A DNA stretch of 64,000 bases from Taenia hydatigena (GCA_036345935.2 JADWOT020000001.1:930001-994000); one strand, 5' to 3'; numbered from the stretch's first letter, positions 45,792 through 59,214 are shown. The notes: generated from the letters alone by a model not told the origin. Made by a program: numbers and translations.

Positions 45792-47749
45792 CTGTGACCG
45801 AAAATATCACGAAAAGTCTGTGAGCGTATGGACTGAAATTTAGAGAGTCAAAGAGTTTGTATCAGTGTCACGATTGAGGAAGGCATCGCAAGGGTGTTAT
45901 TCAGTACAACGATAAAAATGCACCTGGTCTGAAGGTGATCAGGAAAATTTAAGGAAATACAATTCGGATTAGCTACGCTTAGGTAGACACCAAAGTCGTA
46001 AGTATGTCCATTGTTGGAGAGCGCAATTAAAGAAACTGTCTTCATGTCCTACCTTAACTTTATGCCCTTCCTCCTGCTCACACCCACTGCGCAATCACTG
46101 AAATGCAATCAGCTGCAACGACCAAAATTGATACAAGGGCTTGCAATTCCACGCAATTTTATTTCTTTTCTCACCATCTGCCAAAATGCGAGTAGACAGT
46201 CCCTAGACATGCTTCGTATGGAGCACAACAAGTGCGTTTCTCACATTCCGTGGGAATGGCATCCCTACGAGCATGCTTCGAAGTCGATGCTGAATTCAAA
46301 CAAATCTGCATTTGATACAACTTGGATGTTTACGACCGAAGGTGATACAGTCAATTTGGTCATTGCGTTTGATGGAGGAGCCCAAACACACACACTTTGT
46401 GTGGAATGCAGAGTAAGAAACCGGCAGTCATGCACTCGTCCACCTTTTTGTCTTGCAGTGTTTCGCTTCAGATCCTGCGTCCATTGCATCCTCGATACTC
46501 GTTGCCTTGCATATCACCGTGTGCGCCAGACTCCCTGTGTGCTGCTATCCAATCCCACCTCAATTACTGCCTTTGTAGTATGGTCTTGACGTATGCTACG
46601 ACAAGCCAACACTGTGACTGGGGCCACATCTCACCTGACAGGCTTGTGGCGGCAGGTACATGACAACGTTTCAGCCGCACATTGCCGCATGCACGATTCG
46701 AATAGCCAGCAATCTCCTTTAAATAGCTTCCGCACCCACATACAAATCTTACAGATATCCGTGTATTTGCGCGTAAAAAAGCAGACTCGAATATTTAAAG
46801 CTTGTGAAACAATGCATACAGAGGGGCTGCCTCTGAACTGCTTGCAAAATATTCCTTCACACTTCGCATGACGGCTTTTAGGCACCACGCACTTGCTCAT
46901 TTGGTTTTATCAAAAAATGCGATGCTGATCCGAGTCGCATGCCATAGCAAACAAGCAGTTCTTACTTGCAATTTCTTCAAAAAGAGGGGAACGCTAGAGC
47001 AGCAAAGCTGTATTAGTCAAGCCAAATGAACTGTCGGTTTCCTGATCAGAAAGGAGGAGTGTGAAAACGGACAAGGACATCCTGCTCTAAGTGCAGGTTC
47101 AGCTGGAATGCACTGCTTTGTCTCCTCACGCAGGTCTTTCATCTCTACCCTGTTCCGTCCTGCTATATTGCCGCCTACCTAAATTGCCTAAAGTCTCAGA
47201 AGCCTGACAGGCACAACTCTCCATGCTACATCAGATCAGGTCATTACCCGACAATTTTTGCACGTCACCATGTCACCACTTAATCATTCAACAATCCGAT
47301 CAGTGCTCAGGCTTCAGTGTCCAGCCCTCCACTTCCACTCATTAAGTGCTCTGTTAGTGTTCATGCGCCTAAACAGTACGCCAATCCCCAATCCCGTGGA
47401 GGTACGGTAACATGCGATTTTTTTCGCAAGAAATGCTAAATGTCTTAGGAAGACAGAGGCACCACCACCGCCACCACTGTATTTATCTATCATACTGACT
47501 TCATATTTGTGCTCAGACACAAACACTGGGACCGCACCTTCCAATTCATCAGATGCATAATGTCGAAAGTGAGGTCACGCAGATTCCTGTCAATTTGCAA
47601 TTCCCACCTCTACTGCAATTTTGTGCGTCCTACGTAAACTGCCATCGGCGCCTTTTATCGAAGCGCCAGTGCCGCTCAAATGGTCTACTAGCATTGCACA
47701 TTCAACAGATATGCTTCGTGCATAAAACCAACAAGTCAACATTTCTTAC
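45792..47749. other. Locus C intron
   Basis: About 2 kb. A plus-strand frame of 192 codons (46011-46589) shows no known motif and I treat it as chance. 47.2-47.4 kb repeats intron sequence also seen near 26.2 and 50.5 kb. Confidence 0.45.
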
Positions 47750-48112
47750 CTCCCATAGGCATGGTTATGTTTCTGCAGTTAGCAGCGCTGCAAGGAACTT
47801 TGTCCGTTCCATCAATAAGGCCAACGCCAAGGGTCTCAGTGTTTGGCGCGAATGGAGCGGCTTTGTTATTTGAAATTGGAATCATCGGGGTGGTTTTACT
47901 GACGAAACAGGTTCGAACACACACATTGTAAGAAGCACTTGGTGAGAGACCGTCGATGGTGCACTTTGACTCAAATTTCATCCTGCAGTTTTTCTCCTCC
48001 GATCCGGCAATGTATGCAACTATCACCTCCCCCCAATCATAGTCAGGTGGCTCCTTCCATGATACCGTCACTGCGGTATGATTCGTAGCAGTCACGTTGA
48101 TGATGGTTGGAG
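47750..48112 (-). CDS. Locus C exon: FN3 long class, 2
   Basis: 363 nt, acceptor CTTTTAG and donor GTAAGA. VTVSWKEPPDYDWGEV, LSPSASYNVCVRTC, closing CRNITMPMGG. Its start is about 1.7 kb from the other copy and the flanking introns resemble each other, so this is a tandem exon duplication. Confidence 0.77.
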
Positions 48113-49465
48113 CTAAAAGGCATTAAATGTCTGATGGTGAAGCACGCAGTGTCTGTTTGCTCCTCGTGAACTAATGTAGAAGTGGCTAATCGTGTCGTTC
48201 GACGCATCAAACTCTCAGTGTGCTGCAGACTATTCCCACTAACAACACTGCGCATGCAGCGTGTACCTGCCTCTTACTGCGACGAAACAACACTCCACCC
48301 TGCGGATTAGCAGCCACGGGCAAATCACTTGATTCCAACTATCGTTGATTTTGATCATGCAGCCCAACTGCGAAACCACGCGTAAATTTTAACAGTACAG
48401 TCAACTGGTCAATTCACAGGAGGCGTATATTGACAAATGGAAGAGCTGGTTTGATTATATTCACTGTAGCAAGAAAGCACTACTTAGGAACCGCGATACC
48501 CTTTTAGGCAGAGGGCGACGCAAACCATCTTCAACAGTTAATTAACGGCATCTAAACTGCTTCAATGGATCACATCGTGGGCGTGCGGATCAAGCACTTC
48601 CCTTTCCTCACCATAATTATACCTTTCTACATTGACTCTCATTTTACGAGGCACTGCCCAGTGTCCAATTAGTGCTTACTACAGCAGAATATGATGTAAT
48701 GACAATAAAGTGCTTTAAGACAATTACCAAAATCCCAGGACACTGTCTTTTGGAAATCACTGTGATAAATGTGCAGCGGATGGCATCACTTTATGGCACC
48801 TCTCTGACCAAGTGAATGGCGGTCACTACATTCCTTCCTTCGCCCTTCCAATCAGTGTTAAGCGTCTGATTGAATACTTCAACGCACGAATTTTGCCAAC
48901 TTTTGTTCACGAGTGGAAACGCGCTAGTCTTGCGAGGCATTTAACATGACACGAGTGTACACAGACGACCATAGCGTCTTGCGTGTGAGACCCTGTAAAT
49001 TCACCGGCGGTCAGCAATAGCAAACAAATTGCAAGAAGAATAGAAATGCAAGCCTAGGCATAAAAAAGCACAATTGAAGAAGACAAAACCAGGACAACAT
49101 GAAATGAACACATTACTGGATTTATGCAAAAGGAAGGCTGTGAATGTATACATGGTTAGCAAGTGTCTGCAGAGTAACTCTACATTCATCTTATTAAACC
49201 ACCTCCATCGGCTTTATATCTAAGATCCGACGCACACGAAGACATAAATAAAACACACAATGCATGCAGTGAGTTTACACTGGCTTTGGTCAAGTTGCAA
49301 CACCCAGCTCTACTACTAATTCTTTTGTCCTACTTCCGATACTAAGTCACCCATCTCTTCAATCGACGCCTTCCGCCGAAGTGCTGGTGCTACAGGGGCG
49401 GTATATCATTAGTGCCTAATCACAGATATGTTTGGAAAGCAGAACGACGAGTCAATATTTCTCAC

Positions 49466-49828
49466 CTCCAATGGGAATAGTTATGTTGCCGCAGGTGGCA
49501 TCGCTGCATGTGTAGTTGTACACATCGACCATGATAGCGACATCGATGTCATCGCCTGACACGAGTTGAGTACCCTCGATGGAAGAGGATGCAGCTTTCC
49601 CGGTCGCATCTTCTTGGCGACAGTTCCGAACACACACCTCGTAGGGAACGAGTGGTTCGACATTAAAAATCTGGCATTGAGGCAACTCCTTTGAAAAGCA
49701 GCGTTTTTTCTTCCCCATTCCTACGACGTATGCAATAAACTCATCCATTGCACCCTGCTCACCCGTCACATCCCAATTTACCAACAAAATGAAGGGACGG
49801 ATCGCTTCAAGTGCGATGTTGATTGGAG
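49466..49828 (-). CDS. Locus C exon: FN3 long class, 1
   Basis: 363 nt, acceptor GTTTTAG and donor GTGAGA. LLVNWDVTGEQG as strand B, EPLVPYEVCVRNC near the end, closing CGNITIPIGG. Open throughout. Confidence 0.75.
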
Positions 49829-52800
49829 CTAAAACAAATACATATTGAAGGACACCAGAATAACTGCTGTTTGATCACTCAAAGTAAAAAACTACTCTCG
49901 AATGCACCAGATTTGTAGTGTGCTTCAACCTATTTCCATTACCACCAGCACACATGTCATATACTACAGTCGCCTTTGAGTAGCAAGGTGGATTTCCACC
50001 CTGGAACAGATTCACATATGTCAGTCCGTCCTCAACTGTTAAATTAGACCTGCGTCACAGTTTGTATGACAGCTTCCTACAACTCAGCCGCTGTCTTTTT
50101 GCAGCGCATGCCGTTAGGATTAGGCGGTCACTGCATGCAACGTTTTTGCAAAAAAGCAATGATAGGGACGCGCGGACGTGAGTGAAGTCCAAAGCTGTAG
50201 GCAAAGCCACACTTGTCATGCCAAAGAAAGTGTCCACATACTGACTTCAATGAGGCGGTGCCGAAAAGCAATTTAACAGTTTAGCCGTAAGTGTGGATTC
50301 AGTCGCAATGCATTCTCTTCCTTCCATTTGTGGGCTATTTTACCATGTTCCCGTCCACTTGGCATTGTCCAAAGGCTCAGACGTCTGACACGTGCAACTC
50401 GCAATGAAAATTGTGTTGCAGAAAGAATGAAGTTATTGAACCCCTCTGCAACGATTACATGGCTTTATATGTGCTGCTTTGGCCTGCTGGCTCAATCAGC
50501 GTGCAGTGTTCAGTCGACCACTTACACCGATGAAATGCATTGCCAATGCCCATGTCTGGGATTGGCAGGTACGATTTTAGTCTGTAGTTGCTGAGAGCAG
50601 CTCTTTCGATAGATAGATGCGTACGTATTCAAAGTATCGTGTGCTCTTGCCCCTTGTGGATCTAATGATTAGAAGCAGAACAGGTCTTTTGGCATTTTAC
50701 AAAAGCGAATGTGGTTAGTGTTTGTGATGCAATGGTTAGATGCAGATGGCACATACCTGGTGGACTCGCTGTACGAATGCGTCTACAAAGTAAAAAAGTG
50801 GATGAATTTCGGTAAGCTTTTAATTTTGCTTATTCGCTTTTCGCGACCAATCATCTTCTGCACATGTTTTGAACTAAAGCGTGGCGCTTTGCTTCCATCT
50901 AACGAGATAGATAGCACGCATTTTTGGAACTGGATTAACTAGGAGTCATTTTTAGCTGAATAAAGCAAGTACGGAAATGCTTTATCCAGTAATCCAACAT
51001 GAGACGTATGCCAAAGGTAGTGCTTACATGAGTATGTTTCTATTCCCAGATCGTCTGACAAGCCTCTCCACACAAGATTAACCACTTCCAGTGTCGTTTC
51101 ATTTTGCTGCTTCTTTCGCTTCACACTGGCTTTGGTGCCAAGATGTGTTGCAGTGGGGTTGGCAACGTCACAACTGAGAACTCAGTTGTGCTGCTTTACG
51201 AAACGTATGTAGGGTGACCGATCCTCCGTCAACTTTTGTTTTGCCTTTTGTGCTCACTACAGAATGCGGTTTGTCTCGGTTCAAAATAAATTGCGATGCG
51301 TTTTTAAATAAACTATTTAGATTTGTGTAGTGGACATCTTCTGCATTGGCTACTCACAATTCTTCTCACGAGATTGTTAGGCATGCCGACTTAAAAGGCC
51401 GGTTCTTGTTTACGCTGAGAGAATGACTGCCACGTGTAACATGGGACGCTGTCTTCAATGGCTACACGGTTGCATTTATGAAATACAAGCCTTCAGGTTG
51501 ACTAGTTGTGAGACGAAAATAAACTCTGCATTGGCGTAGAGGCTTGTGTGTGCAAAACTTGTTCGAAGGTAAATTTACTTTTAAGCGATTGAAAGGCATA
51601 TCAAAAATAAAGTTGCGGAACATACGTAACATCTCCGGTACCCTTTGGAAGCGGAGTGGAGCCTAAAAAGAGCAAGGCGCTTGTACAATCATTCGCATTT
51701 AATGCTTCAAGTCTCGATTTAAAGTAAATTAGAGAAGAACACTACAAAAGGAGGATCTGCAGAAACGGCACCGGACAAAATCCTGTAAGAGCACTCCAGC
51801 CTTTGGTTCGCAGTGGTGCTATAACAGAGGCATTGTAAAAGCAACATGAAGCAAGTCGCACGGAAACGCATATTGCAGAAGAGAGAATTCAAATACTCCT
51901 CTCCGTATTCTGCCCTAGTCACGGCAAGGTGATTCAAAGTGAGGCCTCAACAATCTGTTGAAATTTGGCCTAAGCCCATTTTCAATGTCAATAGCACTCC
52001 CCGCAACCACTTACTAACATTAATAATGCTACTTCACCCGTAAGTCAATTTATTACTCACAGTGGGAGAAGCAATAGCATCCCCTCGGTATGCTTTCACC
52101 AGTGCGAAGAACATTAGGGTGTAGTTAGCATAATGAATGGTGAGATTTCCGCCACGGTAGTCGCATGACAATATTTTGCAAGTGCAGTAAACTGTAACTG
52201 AATTGTTGGGAAAAAAGACTATGATTTTCTAAATAACAACACAAAGCGCAGTTCTTAAGCCATGGTCGAATGGGACTTATACGATTCCTATCAAACGAAA
52301 AGGTCATTTACCTTCAAGTTGACATGAACATTTGTTGACCAACGGTGCTAAGGAAAGGAGAATTAGACCCCAAATGCACGCATCCATCGCGAATTTACAA
52401 AGTCATCGCCCTACCGGGCTTTTATGGAAGAGCTCGACCTTCTTAAAGGTCAGATCGCATAATCCCATCACTAAAACAACTTAATCATAATGTAAGCTGC
52501 ATTTTTATTGGTGGAGACAAAGCTACAAAAAACAATGCCTAATTAATGGCTGCACTATGAGCACAAAAAAGTTCATTTGAATCCTTAAACATCGTCAAAG
52601 TGTGGCTAGACACTAAAAAGCGCCTGGTTCATTGCACATCGTAGAACATCGATTCATAACATTTCCGCAGATCCATCTCCACACGTTGAGCGTTTTCTCA
52701 CGCTCTTCATCATGTCAATCATCACGACAAAATGGTCTTTTGACAGTCATTCGAAAGATGAGGCCATTAATCACCCTTTCTACCTGTGAGAGAGGCAACA

Positions 52801-54100
52801 CTTGGCAATAAGGTGAGTGATGCGCACTCGGAATACTGTTACAGTCGAAATTCTGCCCTGTTTGTGAACTACATTGAAGTTCACAAACAGGAATGCATAG
52901 ACTCTAGCTGCAAACCCGCGGTTGAAACTAGGCTGCAAATTAAGGACTGACACACTATGCGTCAAGAGGTAGCGCTTGGTCTGCAGCCTACAAGGCGTTT
53001 GCTTCATCAATTTCATTTCCATTACTTCCACTCTTGCCATTTTTAAGCGGACGAATGGTGCTGTCGCGAGGAGAGATTAGTTGCATGTATGGCCACTACA
53101 GATGAGGATACCCATGAGTATTATGGGAGCACTTAAAACCAGAAAGCCTCATTCTAACACGATCCTTTACCTTTCATGAGGAGCTTTGATCCCATGGTTT
53201 ACTTTCTTTGAAAAACTCTTGCATGCTCCTTTAAGTACTAATGCAACCAGGTGGATTCGATTCGTTGTGTGCTTCCAAAATCTGCAACGTCTGGACGGCT
53301 GCCGAATCACAAATCACCACAATTGTGGTCCACTCGATAAGCAGGAATATTTTTGTGAGACTTGGCAAGTAGTATATAGTTGAGTTCGATGCTTTGAAAG
53401 TGAATAGAAATCGCAATTTAAGCAACGTCTCCATCACTCTTCGCCTTCTACCGCTGCTCACCCACCTACCTACCTGCGTAATACACAGTTTCCGCTCGAG
53501 TACTGGAGACGGATTAAGGCGATCGTTAGCTGTTCAACTAGCATCTTCATTGAAGCATCACAGAGGGTAAAACAGAGGACTTACCAAAGTGTCCAAGTGG
53601 GGTGTAGCCCAAGTCAAGAATTTCTGCCTTGCAAAACACGAGATTTGTGAATGACCTAGAGGTCGATGCATTTCTAGCCCTTCCGATAGCAAGCATCTTT
53701 GAATGGGCCAAGCTTACATGAGGTTATAGCAAAATTACCACAAAACAGAACAAATAGCCACATGAATGGTCGTCCGCAATTCCTCTCTCTCGACACCTCG
53801 TGAGCCAGCGTCTCGTTCTGCAAAATAACGTGTCAAGTGTGCCCAGTACTGCCCATTTAGCGTCCATTTATAAGCTAGGAAGTAAAGGGTGTCAGTAATC
53901 AGAGGCAAGTGATGAAAACCAAGGTTTCTCCCATACAAAGACTCAAACTCGTGGGTGCAATTAAAAGACTTCAATTGCACCGCAAATAATTGAATGCCTG
54001 GCCACCTAGAATCACAACATTTGAGGTGGTAAAGATTTCCGTTGTGATAGTAGTGGTAGTCGTCACAACTCATAGAAGCACTACATTGCGACAATCAAAG
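49829..54100. other. Intergenic or intronic stretch, no gene supported
   Basis: 49.9-50.6 kb continues the duplicated FN3 intron sequence. A perfect 14-bp hairpin lies at 52857-52891 and a dispersed repeat copy at about 52.4 kb. The minus-strand frame 53735-54094 (119 codons) is unrecognised. Confidence 0.45.
52857..52891. repeat. Perfect 14-bp inverted repeat, 7-nt loop
   Basis: Arms CCTGTTTGTGAACT and AGTTCACAAACAGG flank ACATTGA. It could form a hairpin in RNA; no function is implied. Confidence 0.9.
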
Positions 54101-54129
54101 CATGATCTGTCCTCCAGTTAATGTGGGGA

Positions 54130-54430
54130 TCAATTTTTTCGTTACATTGGCGAACACAAAGGTAGGATTAAGGAACGCTTGATGCTCCAACAGATAATCT
54201 CATCCGCCACTTCGAGGACTGCTCTAGGATGCAAATAAGGTCTCATAAGCCTTTTCGGTATCGAATGTTTTCAAGAGTCAGTTCAAAACCAAGGAATGTG
54301 GATAAGTCTGACCAGCGACTGGATGTCATTCGCTCCCACTTACAAGCACGGGAATTTCCGCTTAACCAACTTCGGATCAACCTCGAGACGAAGTCGTCAT
54401 TTAAGTTTGAGGTTTGCAAGACGAAATGCA
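54130..54430 (+). pseudogene. Possible GIY-YIG (Penelope-like) endonuclease relic
   Basis: One frame reads RYIGEHKGRIKERL; after a frame change, DNLIRHFEDCSRM, then RLDVIRSHLQAREFPLNQ. This order resembles the GIY-YIG start, a His-rich middle and the E/D..I....P-LN end of Penelope-like elements. No reverse transcriptase was found upstream, and the match is weak. Confidence 0.3.
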
Positions 54431-56400
54431 CAAACAAACACGTTGATGCTTTCCAGGGCATTTTTAACCATTCTACTGACTTACCAATTAAAAATTCTAC
54501 GAAGAGATGTGCGGAGGGTAGACGCACGCCAGAAAGATACATGGTGTGTGGAAATGAAAATGTAGATTTTAGCAATGGGATTAAATGCACAACTGACAAA
54601 AAGCCATTCAAAATTACAGGGCCTTAATGAGGTTAAAAAGAATGATGAGTAAATGGATGAAAAGTAAGTGAGATTTGGCTTGCTGCCTCCGAATATTACA
54701 GAAGGCCAAAGCATAACCATTCCTTCGAGTTTCTGTCGTAGTATCATGACAATGCCATACTCCATGTCCAGAGAAGCCATCAAATTATGCAAAACATCGA
54801 CAGAGGGGAATCGTAAGGTCTGGTGCATTCGAAGAGAAAAACTCTAAACGGATGAACACCAATGTGGCAGGTAGGCTCCTATAACGACCACTTGAGGTGA
54901 AAGAATTCTCACCGCTGTCACACCGAATTCACTTCTCTTCAACGGTAAAACGAAGACAGCCAAGATGTTGGGTTATGTGATAGCAGTATTCACAGAAAAG
55001 CGCAGTAACTTCAATCGGTAGATCTGTTTATGATCTTGGATCCTTTTAGAGAAGAACCTGCCACGTTGTATAGGTTATTGAGTGTCTGCAGGGCCCCTGA
55101 TAGTGGCAGTTTCGCCTCCTGGAACTCTGGATATCGTAGTACAACAGACATTATAGAAGAACTTTTACAAAGAAGAAGCATACGCAAGACATGTTCAGTA
55201 CTCTGTGCTAGCTAACCAGCCACCAACGCTTCACCGCTGCCACCAACGCCACCACCACCACCGCGCTTCTGAAGAAGTGTAATTTATGTATTGCGTCTCC
55301 ATCCCCGTCTCTGTTGTCTCCATTTAATTTCTTTTGATTGCTTCTCTTCCTCTGCTGTACTTTCAAAGCTGTGGAAAATTGCTATTGCGAGAACCGACTA
55401 GCAGCCTGAGGTAGCGGTCAAGTTACTCACCAGCAATGCCGGTCGGATTATTGTGAGCATTCTAAGGGCAATCTAAATGATTAACCCACAATCTACTACA
55501 TTCGTCTCCAACTTATGAAGTTCTAATTTAATCGGCCGTCTCTAGGAATAAGCTCAGCGTCTCTTTTGGTCCAGGTGGATCGCATTCATTGTAGGCTCTC
55601 AATGTCTGGAGGAGGAATAAAGCTCTGTACGGCAGTGGAAGTTTTCTCAATAAACAGGACTACGGCCATGAGGTATAAAAACAAGTAGTTTACAAGGTTC
55701 TGATGCGATGTGAGGACCACGATTTAGGTAGCCGAGGCATAGTTAAGTGTATCGCAAGCCAACAGAAAAGCACGGAGGCTCAAAGCATTCGCACATTTCA
55801 TCCTGTAGTTTCACTCACAGTAAGCAATAGCAGGCAAAGCATAAATGCAATGAAAGGGTATAAAATGGGTATAGAAAAGCGCAAATTGGATAGCTAAATC
55901 AGGACAATGGTGGGTAGATTAATCATTGTGAGGATGGATTTATGCATGAGAAAAGCTTTGATTGTCCACGCCTCTACTAACTGCATTTAAGTAAAGGAAA
56001 TACCAATGTCATCTGCTCTTCTTACCAACTTCAGTTCTGTGCTACCTAGTCAAATGACAAGGCCACTCATTTGAAAGCACCCGGAACGCGATGCATGCGG
56101 CGGGTTCACACAACTCCTGATCAAGTTGCAACGCTTAACCCTACTATGATTACGCGCACCACACATCGCGTAGGGGATAATGGGAACTCCGTTGCGGTAG
56201 TCGCGCGATTTTAGATGGCTTGAAGGAGGACGACAATTAGGAATTAAAAATTCATCATTAAAATACTGATCAACCGAGATTTGCATAGGAAAACATGTGG
56301 AGGGGTTTCAATTTAGATGGAAACCAAACCCATCCGATGCTTGTCTCCTTAGACTCAGCTATATCAGCACGGTGTTAGGGCTTTCCAATGGGCTGTAGAA
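54431..56400. other. Stretch with duplicated locus C intron sequence
   Basis: 55.8-56.2 kb resembles 49.0-49.4 kb, the flank of a locus C FN3 exon. A CCA-rich run lies at about 55.22-55.26 kb. No gene supported. Confidence 0.45.
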
Positions 56401-56439
56401 TGCGATGCATGAGGGAATAACTTTGGTTGAGTTTGTACC

Positions 56440-56697
56440 CTAAAGACGTGAACATGGAATTGCGTGTCTCCTCTTTAGGATAGTTAGCGACACGAATATT
56501 ATTGGAGTAATGCGCCCCATTATACACCTTTGCGCATAAATCACGTACCCGAATAGCTGTAGAACAATATTTTGATTACAAGGGTATTCCCAATCCAAAT
56601 TCTTGGATTGCGGCATTGAAGACAAAAGGAATAATGAACCGATGTAAGTGAAACTGCGTCTGCTGTGACAGAGGGGAATTGATGCTGGTGTTGGCAA
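56440..56697 (-). pseudogene. Decayed FN3 exon copy
   Basis: It sits at about the place expected from the duplicated flank. The minus strand reads NLDWEYPCNQN and then LFGYVIYAQR, recalling VNWDVTGEQG and FIAYVVGMGKK of the locus C FN3 exon. Splice sites and the second half are not recognisable. Confidence 0.35.
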
Positions 56698-57432
56698 CAG
56701 TAGAGACTACGCCATCCCTATCCTTGTTAAGTTTCTCCGATCCATTCATGCTCATGTTAGGAAAAAGTGGCTGCTTCTATTCACGAACAATTAAGTTGAC
56801 GTTGTGGTTGTTTGCCATAAACGTTTACAGATAGCATCGCTATACGGCTCAGCTTCCAAAGCAAGTGTCGAAATTGGATGGGTCATATGCTCCTGTCAGG
56901 CAAACGGTGATCCCCTTTCACGTGCCGAGTCTTGGCCAAACGAATGCGATAGCGTTGCCGCACGGAAGCATTCACAGTCTCCCGACCGCTGCCATTTCCC
57001 CGCCATTAGGTTCAGTTGGCCTGCAAGCCGGGGTGAAGAGTGGCTAAAGTTGGCTCTTACTCGCTTGTGGGGTGGGAATTGACAGATGTCCAAGTTGACG
57101 GAATGTGGTAGAGAGAAAAAGAGCGAGCAAGAGATGTTACCTGTTGTGTAAGGTTCGGTTATAGCTGCTCAGAAATATAGGGTCGATCTAAACGTCTAAC
57201 CAATAGCTGCAAATATAACTTTATTTAGATTTTCCAAAAAAGGTAGGAATACAGGCTCTTCAGTTCGCAAGATCTGTGGTCGCGCATGTCCGAGACATGT
57301 ATAGAAAAGGAAGAAAATTTTGGACGCCAGTGGAAAATTCACAATTTAAAATAGAGTCCGAACCGTTAAAAAAAACTTTTCGCGTTAAGTTGGTGTTTGT
57401 ACAATTTTACAGTCCTTAAAATTAGACATCGA

Positions 57433-58032
57433 CTATGAAGCGGATTCTGCTGCACCACGGAACGTGCAGCTCCCATTGCTGACACATGCGCCGTCGTCCT
57501 CCACCACCTCATGCTCGACGTGATCTCGATATGGGAATGAGGTTCGGCGGTCAATAAGATTTGTTAGCTGAAAGCCGGTCCATATCCTTGGCATGAACCT
57601 ATGTCCTCCTTCCTCAAGAAACGCATCAAAGGATTTAACGAAACTTCACTGCATTGCTTTACTGAGCAGTTGGTTTGACCCTCTCCACTCATTGTGATAG
57701 CAGCAACTGCTTTGCTGGTTGTTTTCCATTTGTGAAAATTTATGAAGCATCAGCTCCATTGATGACAAAAGTTGCAATTTGATAACTGAAGCAATAGCAG
57801 ATGGAGCTCTTTATTGAGAAAAATCGCGTAGTGTATGAAGCTCACAACTAGGCATATCGTGCATCACTACGATGGCCTTCTCCATCCAAACGCGTCCGCT
57901 AGCGTAGACGCCGACTGGCAAATGCATCATTGCATTTTGCTGATAGGAAAGTATCAGAAATGAACTCGAAGAGAAAAGACGAAACCGAATCAAAGCCAAC
58001 TTATATTTAGCAAAGAGAGAAAGAAGTGCCAT
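57433..58032 (-). pseudogene. Possible C-type-lectin-like fragment, two pieces
   Basis: 57811-58032 ends with GRVWMEKAIVVMHDMPSCEL and HTLRDF, resembling the W-x-x-A...C...L-x-x-L start of a lectin fold. 57433-57645 contains RIWTGFQLTN and DDGACVSNGSCTF, recalling its WTG and C-terminal parts. No clean splice joins them. Tentative; coincidence is possible. Confidence 0.22.
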
Positions 58033-59214
58033 TTGCTTGGGCGCTCTTTATAAAAATTTTGATGAGATCCAAGAAGAACAGAATGCCCTCTCTTAGTGAT
58101 ACGCAGTTATAAGCGGAGACTTCTTTGGTGTTTTCCATTTGCGACCTTTGAAAGAAATCATGGTTACTTCAGTGAAAAAGAATCAACAAAGTTTATTTTA
58201 GGACTAGATGAGTGCTCAAGCCCATTCGCCTCAAATGCTAGGCATTTCTCGCAGTCTTCGAACCGTGAAGGAAGCAGGCAGCACAATTGTTCACGGATGC
58301 AGAAATAAGGTGAAGAAGCTAGTCAACACGAAGTTGTGGGATACAGAAGTATGCACATAGCAACTACTAAATGAGACCACGAACAACAAACCTTTGAACA
58401 GCCAACGGAGAGCAACACAGGTCAGGGATCGCACCGCAGTATAGCAGTAGCTGTAAAGCACCTATGGACAGGGACGAGGTGACCAAGTTCACACTGCATG
58501 CTTCTACCTGCAAACAAATGCGGTCTTCTTTTTAGCTTTTGTTTAAAATTATTGCGGAATCGCAATAGCAGTAACTGCAGGGTAAGTGCTATGCAACATT
58601 GACTGTGTGGACTAGCGAAAGATATCCGCCCTCCGTCGAGTGCCAACAGGTGAGAGTGACTGCGGCGCATAAGTTGCATCGCCTTTAACAAAGTCCCCAA
58701 ATGCCGGAACACCGCAACGACCCGAACGAAAGTTTTGTAGTGTAGATTTCATAAAAGCATGGACACAGGCTATATTACTACGATGTCAATGCCAAAGGTG
58801 TCAATTGATGAGGCTCATTCCTAAAAGTCAGCAGAGAAGAAAGTCAAAAGTGGTGGGCAGCATCTTCGCTCTTCTTTGCGCTTGTTAGATCAGATTTGGT
58901 CCTTTCTGAAAATAAGAAAACAATTATTCCTTCAGCAAATAGTGTAAAATCCATGCACCTGTTTCCTTTGCTCAAAAGCACTTTTCTCTGCAAGCGGTTT
59001 GTCACAACTATTGCCTCTTTGTGGCTCTAATTTACAAGTTGATTTGCATTAATACATTTCGTTTTGCTGCTTCTAAGTGCAGCCAGTCTTAAACTTGCTC
59101 ATTCGGTGCTACTACTAGCCGTGGTCAATGCAAAGGCACAGGATTCACTCTCAAGTCCACATCACAATTAAACATTACAATAATTACTAATACCTCACCT
59201 ACATCCACGAGGAA
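58033..59214. other. Intergenic 3' of gene D
   Basis: Probably contains the gene D 3' untranslated region. No gene supported; a minus frame at 58422-58712 is unrecognised. Confidence 0.45.

Larger units (their letters stand above)
45399..49828 (-). pseudogene. Locus C: truncated receptor, FN3-FN3-membrane, no phosphatase
   Basis: Minus-strand exons: FN3 49466-49828 and 47750-48112 (363 nt each, phase 1-1), membrane 45647-45791, juxtamembrane 45399-45455. The coding frame ends right after the membrane helix. If the membrane exon is spliced to the next, TG joins A to give TGA; if not, TGG is followed by TGA. The juxtamembrane donor is also changed (GTAAGT to TTAAGT), and no PTP exon follows before 39 kb. 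It is either a decaying copy or a short decoy receptor with about 20 cytoplasmic residues. The FN3 exons themselves are open and keep their splice sites, so expression is not excluded. Confidence 0.75.

Noticed and set aside
46265..46489. Possible FN3 start on the minus strand
   Set aside because: It begins plausibly with APPSNAMTKLTV but lacks the strand B tryptophan and later FN3 landmarks.
46011..46589. 192-codon plus-strand open frame
   Set aside because: No motif or splice context, and it lies antisense inside the locus C intron. Length alone is not enough in this composition.
54243..54611. 122-codon minus-strand frame overlapping a plus-strand frame
   Set aside because: No recognisable domain; the plus strand gives a more meaningful, though weak, GIY-YIG-like reading.
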